From: CAZFQG01 sp964520785
Lineage (GTDB): Bacteria; Planctomycetota; Planctomycetia; Pirellulales; Thermoguttaceae
Assembly: GCA_964520785.1 (NCBI GenBank)
Contig: CAZFQG010000015.1
Span: 1 to 50,948, forward strand
Direction of reading: 5' to 3'
DNA length: 50,948 nucleotides
Shown here: positions 44,706 to 50,948 of the stretch, piece after piece
Numbering within the stretch: position 1 is the stretch's first letter
Layout of the letters: each line of letters starts with the position of its first letter
Made by a program: the position numbers and the translations under genes
Notes under the pieces: model-generated
What the model was told of the DNA's origin: nothing
Databases searched by the model: none
Seen by the model: the letters and a program-made list of their open reading frames with translations, nothing else

Positions 44706-46736
44706 TTGTCTGACATTTGGCATTCCGCGTTATTTCCACCGGTTACTCTTGCCGCCGCTGATGCTTGGCGGCTGGAGTATGCTTCATTACTTCCCTGGTG
44801 GGGGGTCATGCTCCTCATGGCATTCGTCGTCCTGGTGGTAGAGCGAGCGTATCGTGCCACCGGTCCGGTGGTGGGGAACCGGCTTCGACATTTCCTGGCC
44901 GCGATGCGGATCGCCGCGATGGGAGTCGTCCTGTTCATGCTTTCGGGGGCGACACTCCTGCTGGAACAAACCGCGCCGGCGCCGTTGTCGTTCCTCGTCG
45001 ACGATTCCTCCAGCATGGCGCTACCCTCCGCTTTGGAGATGGACGAAACGTTGAACCGCTACGAGATGATCCGGACCAAACTGCCGGCAGTGGAAGTCGA
45101 GGGACCGATTCGCGTCGTGCTGCCGTCGAGGGGAATCGCGTTCGACGTCGAGTCGCCTGACGAGGCGGCCGCGCGGTTGGCGGAGTTCTCCCCCATCGGT
45201 GCCGAAACAAGGCTGGGAGATTGGGTGGCACACGCCCTGACGGAGGCGGCCGTCCCACCCAGGGCGATCGTTCTCTTTAGCGATGGAGTAAACACGTCCG
45301 GTCCCGGGCTGGCGGAAGCGGCGGAGGCGGCGCGTCGGCGGAAGGTGCCGCTATTCTGTGTCGGCCCCGATGGATTGGCGGTCGTCCCGAGACTGGCCTT
45401 GTCGAATCTCGCGGCCCCGCGGAACGTCTTTCCGGATGATCCGGTCGTGTTCCAGTTCACGCTGGAAACCGCCGGCCTCGAGGGCAAGGAGATTCGGATT
45501 CGACTGGACCAAGAGGGAGCGTCCGAACCGGTGGACGCGCGAACGCTGAAAATTTCCCGCGACGGAAGTCAAACGGGGTTGCTGGCGGCGAGGCCCGAGG
45601 AGACGGGGCGGATTGCGTATACGATCACGGCGAGCGTCGAAGGGAACGCGACCATCCCGCCGGCGAGGCTCGTACACGCGGTCGAGGTCCGTTCCGACCC
45701 GATCCGCGTACTCCTGGCGGCGGAGGTGCCTGGTTTCGAGTTCCGGTTCCTGCGGAACCTCCTCCTGCGCGAGGACTCGGTCGCCGCCCGGGTCTGGCTG
45801 AAGACGGCCGATCCCCTCTGGGTGCGGCAGAATCCGGATGCCTTGGCCGAATTCCCCAAGGACCGCGCGGCGTTGGCGGAGTACGACGTCATCGTTCTCG
45901 CGGACGTTTCGGCCGAGTCGCTCCCGGTGGAGTCGATCCCCCATCCGGCGGCGGCTGGAGGCTCGCGCCGCCCCACGTCGCTGGTCTTCGTCGCCGGTAC
46001 GGCGGAAACCCTGGAATCGTACCGCGGAACGGCCCTGGAGGCCCTGGTCCCGATCCGATTCGACGATCTTCGCGAGGCGGGGCCGTTTGTCTCGGTGGAC
46101 GGAATTCCCGTTGCCGCGACCCCCTTGGGACTGGCGTTCGGGCCGATGCAGTTGGGCGACACGCCGGCCGCGTCCCGGACCGCGTGGGATTCTTTGCCGC
46201 CGATCTACGGATTCGTCGCGTCGCCGGAAGTCCGTCCCGGCGCCGCGGTCCTGTTGACGACTTCCGGCCCTTCCGGCGACCAAGAAGAACGGCCGCCGCT
46301 GATCGTGACCTGGACGGTCGGAGCGGGACGCGTATGGCTGCAAACGACGGATGAATCGTGGCGGTGGCGTGCCGGTAACGATGAGCAGTTCTACACGCGG
46401 TATTGGTTGCAGACGCTCCGTTACCTGACGCAGGGGGACGAGGGGGAAACCGAACGGGCCACCCAGGATAGAACGCCCTCGGAGACTTCGTCCGCCGAAG
46501 AAGCCGTCAAGGTGCAAGACACGACGGCCCTCATCGAGGCGGCCGCGCTTGCCGGAGGGCGGTTCGTACCGTTGGACCGGTTGGAGACCCTCTCGGACTC
46601 CGTGCCTCCCCCTCGCCGGGCCGTCGTCGCCACCTCCGCCCCCGTTCCCCTCTGGAATGCCTGGTATACTTTAACGTTGTTGTTTGCCCTGCTAAGCGCC
46701 GAGTGGATGCTCCGCCGGTACTACCGGTTGGTTTGA
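44706..46736 (+). CDS. BatA/VWA-type membrane protein
   Basis: A 676-residue membrane protein. Two N-terminal helices (LPWWGVMLLMAFVVLVV; AAMGVVLFMLSGATLLL) are followed by a von Willebrand A-like domain with the MIDAS start VDDSSSM and a later IVLFSDGVNTSG. A large extracytoplasmic region contains a glutamine-amidotransferase-like fold (EYDVIVLADVSAESLP). A last helix (WNAWYTLTLLFALLSAEWMLRRYYRLV) closes it. TTG at 44706 is chosen because the conserved entry PVTLAAADAWRLEYA lies before the first ATG (44808); no Shine-Dalgarno proves it. In planctomycetes such genes usually follow moxR and a DUF58 gene, which are absent here. Confidence 0.78.
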   Translation: MSDIWHSALFPPVTLAAADAWRLEYASLLPWWGVMLLMAFVVLVVERAYRATGPVVGNRLRHFLAAMRIAAMGVVLFMLSGATLLLEQTAPAPLSFLVDDSSSMALPSALEMDETLNRYEMIRTKLPAVEVEGPIRVVLPSRGIAFDVESPDEAAARLAEFSPIGAETRLGDWVAHALTEAAVPPRAIVLFSDGVNTSGPGLAEAAEAARRRKVPLFCVGPDGLAVVPRLALSNLAAPRNVFPDDPVVFQFTLETAGLEGKEIRIRLDQEGASEPVDARTLKISRDGSQTGLLAARPEETGRIAYTITASVEGNATIPPARLVHAVEVRSDPIRVLLAAEVPGFEFRFLRNLLLREDSVAARVWLKTADPLWVRQNPDALAEFPKDRAALAEYDVIVLADVSAESLPVESIPHPAAAGGSRRPTSLVFVAGTAETLESYRGTALEALVPIRFDDLREAGPFVSVDGIPVAATPLGLAFGPMQLGDTPAASRTAWDSLPPIYGFVASPEVRPGAAVLLTTSGPSGDQEERPPLIVTWTVGAGRVWLQTTDESWRWRAGNDEQFYTRYWLQTLRYLTQGDEGETERATQDRTPSETSSAEEAVKVQDTTALIEAAALAGGRFVPLDRLETLSDSVPPPRRAVVATSAPVPLWNAWYTLTLLFALLSAEWMLRRYYRLV

Positions 46737-46756
46737 TCCGCCTGTTTGAAACCGTC

Positions 46757-49210
46757 ATGTCGCACCTTTTCCAAGAACGACTGGACGACCTCGGCCGCCG
46801 GCTTCGCCGGTTGGCTTGGACGTTCGGGCTGTGCCGGACCGCCTCGGTCGCCGGGATGCTCTTCGCGTTCTTCGCCGCGCTCGACGTACTGCTCCGGTTC
46901 GATCCGCCGCTGGTCCGCGCCGGTCTTCTCGCGGCATGGGGGATTGCCGTGGCGGGCGTGGCATGGGAGAGCCTGGTGCGGCCATTGCGGCGAATTCCCT
47001 CGCCGGGACGCCTGGCCGAGCAACTGGAGCGGCGATTCGAGCCGCTTTCGGGGAGACTGGCGGCGGCGGTCGAGTTCGCCGGAGTCAACCGCTTGAACGT
47101 CCACGATTCGGCCGCCTTACGAGGCGCGGTCGTCGCCTCGGCCGATGCGGCGGTGAAGGAGGTCGACCTCGGCGCGGTCCTCGACCGGACGAGTCCTCGG
47201 CAGGCGGTGATCCATGCGGCCGTGGCGGCGGCGGTCCTTGCGGCCTTCGCCACGGTCCTCCCGGAGACCAGCCGGGTCGCCGCGATCCGGTTCTTCGCCC
47301 CCTTTTCGCAAGCGAATTACGAGACGGAACATGGAACGGCACCTCCGGTTGGTCCCCTTTCGGCGGGGCGGCCGCCAGCGGTACGTCTGGAACGCGTCGA
47401 CGTAGACGCACCCTCTTACGCACTGGGCGCCGTCGAGGTCACGCCGGAACGGATTCAGGCGCCGGTCGGGTCGAAAATCACGGTCTTTGGAAGGGCCGAC
47501 CGGCCGGTGGCCTGGGCCTCGGCCGAGGGTCTGCCGGATGCGGAATCCACCACCGACGGCGAACGGTTTTCCGTCTCCTGGGTTCTGAAGCAGGGGGGGG
47601 CCGTGCGGATTCGCGTGGAGGACGAAGAGGCGCTCTCCGGCGAGGCGCGGACGCAAGACATCTATCTCTTCGAGGACCGGCCGCCGGTTGTTCGGATGAC
47701 GCGGCCCGTTGAGGGGCTGTTCGCGATTCCGGCCGCCGTTCTCCACGTTGACGGCGTAGCGGAGGACGATTTCGGCGTAGCGAACGTCGAGTTCCTTCTG
47801 GCAAAGCCGGACACCGTCACCGGAGCGATTCGAGAACGGACCGTTTCTCTGTTTCAGTCCAGCCCCGACAAGACGGAGCGGTCCGTACCGATCAAGGGGC
47901 GCGAGATTCCATTGGCCGACTTTGCCCTGAGGCCGGGGGAGGAGGTGGCCGTCTGGATCCGTGCGACGGATGTGGCAGGCAAAACGGCCGCCGGCGCGAA
48001 ACGGCGGATTGCCGTCGTCTCCGAGGAAGATGCCCTGTCGCTCGCCCAAAAGGGACGCCAAGAACTGGCCACGGCACTCGAGGAGTTGCTCTTGCGGCAG
48101 GAGGAACACCTGGCAACGACGCGCGCCCTGGCACGTGATTGGAAAACGCCGCCGGACGCCGAGTCGACCGGGCGGCTCCAACGGCTCTTGCAAGGGCAGG
48201 CCGAAGTCGTGGGGGCGCTGCGCGACCCGGTTTCCGGTCTTCTCGCGCGGTTTTCGCGGCTGGCGGAGGTGGCGCGGATCAACGCTCCGGCGACCGAGGA
48301 GATTGGTTTCGTCCTAAACCAGGTCGAGGAGGTATTCATCCGTCCGGCCGGAGGTTTTCTTGATGCGATTCAGGCGGAGCTGGGCCGGGCGAGGGTTCAA
48401 AGGGACGAGGCTCCGGCGAGGCTGGACGCGGCCGCGAACGCGCAACAGGCGTTTGTCGAACGCTGGAAGGGGGCGTTGGAGCTGCTCCGTCGCCAGGAGG
48501 CGTATTTCAACCTGGGCGAAGCGCTCGACGGGTTGATATTGAAACAAGAGGAATCCCGGGCGCGGTTGGGTCTGCTCTTGCCCAAGACACGCGGACAAGA
48601 CGCCGACACCTTGCCGAGCGGGCTTCACGGGGAACTGGCCGTCGAGGCCCGGCAGCAGAAGGAGCTTCTGGACCTGTGGATGCTCCTTGTGGCACGACTT
48701 TCCGAAGAGGAATCGCTTGCCGATTTGGCGGATACGAGCATTGCACGCAAGATGAACGAGGCGGTGGAGGCGATCGAAGCGAACCGCCTGGAGGGGGCGA
48801 TCCAATCGCAGGACGCCGTTCTCCTGGCTCTGGCGGAGGTCCGTGCCCGACTGCGGGAGAGCTTTTCTCGGGCCGCGGCGGATACGGCGGCGGAGGCCTC
48901 GAAGATACCGCCGCCCACCGAGCCGGCGACCGAGGGGAGCACGGAGGAAGGTACCGAGGGGACGCCGGGCGAGGGAACCGAGGGGAGCCGGCCGGCCGCC
49001 CCATCCGAGAGTGGCGCGGAGCCTTCGGCCGTCGAAGCGGCCGCAAGGGCGGCCGAGTTGATGGAGGGGCTCTGGGGCATGCTTCCGGCCCGGGAGCGCG
49101 CGGCGGTCAGGCAGTTGCCCGGCGCCGCGTTCCCTCCGGAATACGCGAGGCTGATCGAGGCCTATTTTCGAGCCCTTTCCCAGGAGAAAATCGATGAATC
49201 GCCGGAGTAA
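46757..49210 (+). CDS. DUF4175-like membrane coiled-coil protein
   Basis: An 817-residue protein starting 20 bases after the VWA gene's stop. ATG at 46757 (MSHLFQERLDDLGRRLRRLAW) is preferred over the open frame from 46703. Two N-terminal helices (SVAGMLFAFFAALDVLL; AGLLAAWGIAVAGVAW) and a third near residue 150 (AVAAAVLAAFATVLP) are followed by Ig-like extracytoplasmic segments (PPVVRMTRPVEGLFAIPAA). A long alpha-helical part (about 430-690, rich in E, R, Q) and a low-complexity TEG/PEG tail come next, then a conserved ending (LWGMLPARERAAVRQLPGA). This is the usual middle member of the planctomycete moxR-DUF58-VWA cluster. Role unknown; an envelope scaffold is inferred. Confidence 0.75.
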   Translation: MSHLFQERLDDLGRRLRRLAWTFGLCRTASVAGMLFAFFAALDVLLRFDPPLVRAGLLAAWGIAVAGVAWESLVRPLRRIPSPGRLAEQLERRFEPLSGRLAAAVEFAGVNRLNVHDSAALRGAVVASADAAVKEVDLGAVLDRTSPRQAVIHAAVAAAVLAAFATVLPETSRVAAIRFFAPFSQANYETEHGTAPPVGPLSAGRPPAVRLERVDVDAPSYALGAVEVTPERIQAPVGSKITVFGRADRPVAWASAEGLPDAESTTDGERFSVSWVLKQGGAVRIRVEDEEALSGEARTQDIYLFEDRPPVVRMTRPVEGLFAIPAAVLHVDGVAEDDFGVANVEFLLAKPDTVTGAIRERTVSLFQSSPDKTERSVPIKGREIPLADFALRPGEEVAVWIRATDVAGKTAAGAKRRIAVVSEEDALSLAQKGRQELATALEELLLRQEEHLATTRALARDWKTPPDAESTGRLQRLLQGQAEVVGALRDPVSGLLARFSRLAEVARINAPATEEIGFVLNQVEEVFIRPAGGFLDAIQAELGRARVQRDEAPARLDAAANAQQAFVERWKGALELLRRQEAYFNLGEALDGLILKQEESRARLGLLLPKTRGQDADTLPSGLHGELAVEARQQKELLDLWMLLVARLSEEESLADLADTSIARKMNEAVEAIEANRLEGAIQSQDAVLLALAEVRARLRESFSRAAADTAAEASKIPPPTEPATEGSTEEGTEGTPGEGTEGSRPAAPSESGAEPSAVEAAARAAELMEGLWGMLPARERAAVRQLPGAAFPPEYARLIEAYFRALSQEKIDESPE

Positions 49211-50213
49211 GCGGACGGCCTGGTGTGCCGGATGTCTAATCGCGTTCGCCGTGGCCGCTGCGAACGCGGCGGCGGCGGAGAAGGAGGCATCGGCCGTTAC
49301 GCCCGAGGCGGACCGCGCCGTCTTGCGTGGCCTCGCCTTCCTGGCCGGGCGGCAGCACGAGGACGGGTCGTTTGGGCGGAATCTCTACCGGGGAGATGCC
49401 GGCGTCACCTCCCTCGCCGCGATGGCCTTCATGGCCTCCGGCAGCATGCCCGGAAAGGGGCCTTACGGAGAGCACGTCGGCGGCGCGCTCGACTACGTCC
49501 TTCGCCGGGCGAGGCCGGACTGCTTCATCTCCGGAGAAGACGCCCAAATGAACCGTCCCATGTACGGGCACGGCTTCGCGGTATTGTTTCTGGCCGAATG
49601 CGCGGGGATGTCGCGGCGGACCGATTTGCACCGGAAGCTGGCGGCCGGGGTGGAAGTGATCGTGGGGTGCCAGAACCAGGAGGGGGGCTGGCGATATTTC
49701 CCCCGGCCGGAGGATGCCGATATCTCGGTGAGCGTCTGCGAGCTGACCGCCCTTCGTGCCGCACAGAATGCCGGGGTGGGGGTTCCGGAGGAGACGATCG
49801 GCCGGGTGGTCGCCTATATGCGGAAGTGTCAGAACTCCGACGGCGGGTTCATGTATCAACTCTCCGGCGGTCCCAGCGCCGTCCCGCGTACCGCCGCGGC
49901 CTTCGTGGGGTTCTACAACGCCGGCTTCTACGACGCGGCCGTCCTCGACCCGGCGGCCGACTACCTCCAAGCGGCGCCGCCGGACCCGGCCGACCCGTTT
50001 TTCTTCTACGCCTGCTACTACCTGAGCCAGGCGGCCCATTTCCGCGGAGGCGAATTCCGCGCCGCCGTTTATCCCCAAATGACCGCCCTCCTCCTGGCGA
50101 ACCAGCAGCCCGACGGAGGCTGGTCCTCGACCATCGATCGCGACTGCGCCACCGCCATGGCCTGCCTCGCCCTGCTCATGCCGGAGGCGCCCTTGCCGAT
50201 TTTTCAGCGGTAG
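49194..50213 (+). CDS. Exported prenyltransferase/squalene-cyclase-like repeat protein
   Basis: A 339-residue protein overlapping the previous gene by 17 bases, so co-translated. Residues 1-28 are a signal peptide (CLIAFAVAAANAAAA). The body is an alpha/alpha toroid of terpene-cyclase/prenyltransferase type with four QW-like motifs: QHEDGSFG, QNQEGGWRYF, QNSDGGFMYQ and QQPDGGWSS. The DxDD acid motif of squalene-hopene cyclase is not seen, so it is probably not a cyclase. Such proteins commonly end the VWA/DUF4175 clusters of planctomycetes. Location outside the cytoplasm; function unknown. Confidence 0.82.
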   Translation: MNRRSKRTAWCAGCLIAFAVAAANAAAAEKEASAVTPEADRAVLRGLAFLAGRQHEDGSFGRNLYRGDAGVTSLAAMAFMASGSMPGKGPYGEHVGGALDYVLRRARPDCFISGEDAQMNRPMYGHGFAVLFLAECAGMSRRTDLHRKLAAGVEVIVGCQNQEGGWRYFPRPEDADISVSVCELTALRAAQNAGVGVPEETIGRVVAYMRKCQNSDGGFMYQLSGGPSAVPRTAAAFVGFYNAGFYDAAVLDPAADYLQAAPPDPADPFFFYACYYLSQAAHFRGGEFRAAVYPQMTALLLANQQPDGGWSSTIDRDCATAMACLALLMPEAPLPIFQR

Positions 50214-50289
50214 GGTTTCCGCCAATAGGGTTCACCCAGTGCAATCCGATAAGCAAACGGGGCCGGTCTTCCCGAAAATGGCGGCGAAT

Positions 50290-50775
50290 TCACGGCGTTT
50301 CTTGCCAATCTCCTGGTTGGTCTGGATCTTCGTCGGTGAGTTTGACGTCGATGATCTTGGAATCGCCGGAGGTTTCTTCGGCCGTGTAAACGGTGCCGTC
50401 GGGGCGGATGACGCGGATTCGGGTTTTGACATGAGCCCCCAAGCGGCGACGGAAATGGCGCCGGAAACCGGGAACCAGCAGAAGGAATCCGATGATATCG
50501 GTAAGGATGCCGGGGGTGATGAGGAGGGTACCGGCGATGAGGATGAGCAGTCCGTCGAAGAGGGAGTCGGCCGGCAGTTCTCCACGGCGGACGCGGTCCT
50601 GGATGGTTTGGATGCACCGCCATCCCTCGCGGCGCGCCAGGGCCGCCCCGACGATCCCGGTGAGGACAATCAGTCCCAACGTGAAGAGCCACGAGGTATG
50701 GTCGGCGATGTAGAAGAGGATCGCCGCCTCGACGAGGGGAATCAGCGTGAAAAGGAGGATCAGCCGGAGTAGCAC
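50290..50775 (-). CDS. fxsA: FxsA-family membrane protein
   Basis: A 161-residue inner-membrane protein of the FxsA family (named for suppression of phage T7 exclusion in E. coli). Features are LFTLIPLVEAAILFYIADH, GLIVLTGIVGAALARREG with the conserved A-x-R-x-E-G, and LLILIAGTLLITPGILTDIIGFLLLVP, giving three to four helices, then a polar, acidic tail. GTG at 50775 is the only start that keeps the first helix whole. It begins seven bases after the preceding gene's stop, so the two are in one operon. Confidence 0.9.
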   Translation of the reverse strand: MLLRLILLFTLIPLVEAAILFYIADHTSWLFTLGLIVLTGIVGAALARREGWRCIQTIQDRVRRGELPADSLFDGLLILIAGTLLITPGILTDIIGFLLLVPGFRRHFRRRLGAHVKTRIRVIRPDGTVYTAEETSGDSKIIDVKLTDEDPDQPGDWQETP

Positions 50776-50782
50776 GTGGGCA

Positions 50783-50948
50783 TTATCGTAGAAGGGTTTC
50801 GCCGGAGAACGGCCGAGCCGTGCGGACGGCCGGGTTTTCGGTTTCTTTCGACTTCCGCGCGAAGAGTTCGGCCTTATCGGACTCTCCCAGCTCGCCGTGC
50901 ATCGCGGCGAGGTTTCCGTACGGCACGGACAATCTCGTCGGTTCGGCA
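50783..50948 (-). CDS. Carboxyl end of a TPR-like protein, cut by window edge
   Basis: About 55 codons are visible before the TAA at 50783-50785. The segment LSVPYGNLAAMHGELGESDKAELFARKS (residues shown in part) has the A-x-x-x-G spacing of a tetratricopeptide repeat (GNLAAMHGELGESDKA), followed by a 20-residue disordered tail. The gene's start and function lie outside the window. It is immediately upstream of fxsA. Confidence 0.6.
   Translation of the reverse strand, partial: AEPTRLSVPYGNLAAMHGELGESDKAELFARKSKETENPAVRTARPFSGETLLR

Noticed and set aside
44440..44739. Minus-strand frame with an IPEP motif that resembles a PEP-CTERM tail
   Set aside because: The hydrophobic part precedes rather than follows PEP and there is no signal peptide; it overlaps the VWA gene start.

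Overview
The window reads as a draft (metagenome-type) scaffold of a planctomycete, most likely a Pirellulales-like member of Planctomycetota. The evidence is a combination of planctomycete hallmarks: LEPR-XLL amino termini, several PEP-CTERM sorting tails, planctomycete-style dockerins (SADLDxVRxxWG), a Tat-targeted Gfo/Idh/MocA oxidoreductase, and a VWA / coiled-coil / terpene-cyclase-like membrane cluster. A run of 100 N at 16985-17084 marks a scaffold gap that falls inside a tandem repeat.

Layout. 1-1113: the start of a leftward secreted protein cut by the window edge, and a 273-bp dispersed repeat. 1114-2469: Tat-exported oxidoreductase. 2679-14116: a duplicated surface-protein region. 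Two rightward transcription units (HAF1-LEPR1; HAF2-HAF3-LEPR2) pair HAF-repeat PEP-CTERM proteins with very long beta-helix proteins that carry an LEPR-XLL start, a dockerin and a conserved acidic tail. Each unit follows a near-copy of a promoter-leader cassette with an almost perfect sigma-70 promoter. A third, orphan cassette closes the region. 14188-18815: alpha/beta hydrolase, then an NtrC-type regulator and its histidine kinase, separated by REP-like palindromes and the gapped 39-bp tandem repeat. 19040-21444: groES-groEL behind a textbook sigma-54 promoter with a palindromic upstream site, divergent from the two-component pair. 21582-29504: epimerase, a MITE-like element, RNase HI, a PAS-GAF-receiver protein, a small membrane protein, def-uvrB, and a PyrK-like protein. 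29679-30595: a sialidase pseudogene that lost its catalytic core. 30769-33995: ftsH coupled to an SGNH hydrolase. 34000-34386: remnant of a DUF4276-like gene. 34464-37729: der-hemG-ykgJ-like operon (leftward). 38135-40003: glmS. 40016-43249: a DUF5320-like small protein with an operator-like promoter, and two PEP-CTERM proteins, one of them with a LamG domain and a dockerin. 43384-44391: dihydroorotate-dehydrogenase-like protein. 44706-50213: VWA membrane protein, DUF4175-like coiled-coil protein and prenyltransferase-repeat protein. 50290-50948: FxsA-like protein and the tail of a TPR-like gene.

How the parts relate. Housekeeping functions (protein folding and quality control, ribosome assembly GTPase, peptide deformylation, excision repair, amino-sugar synthesis, haem synthesis) alternate with a cell-surface programme: PEP-CTERM proteins, dockerin proteins and beta-helix proteins. 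The most unusual points are the repeated promoter-leader cassettes driving the HAF/LEPR-XLL modules, and the sigma-54 control inferred for groESL. No tRNA, rRNA, CRISPR array or intact transposase gene was recognised. All calls were made by eye from sequence; no database search was run.
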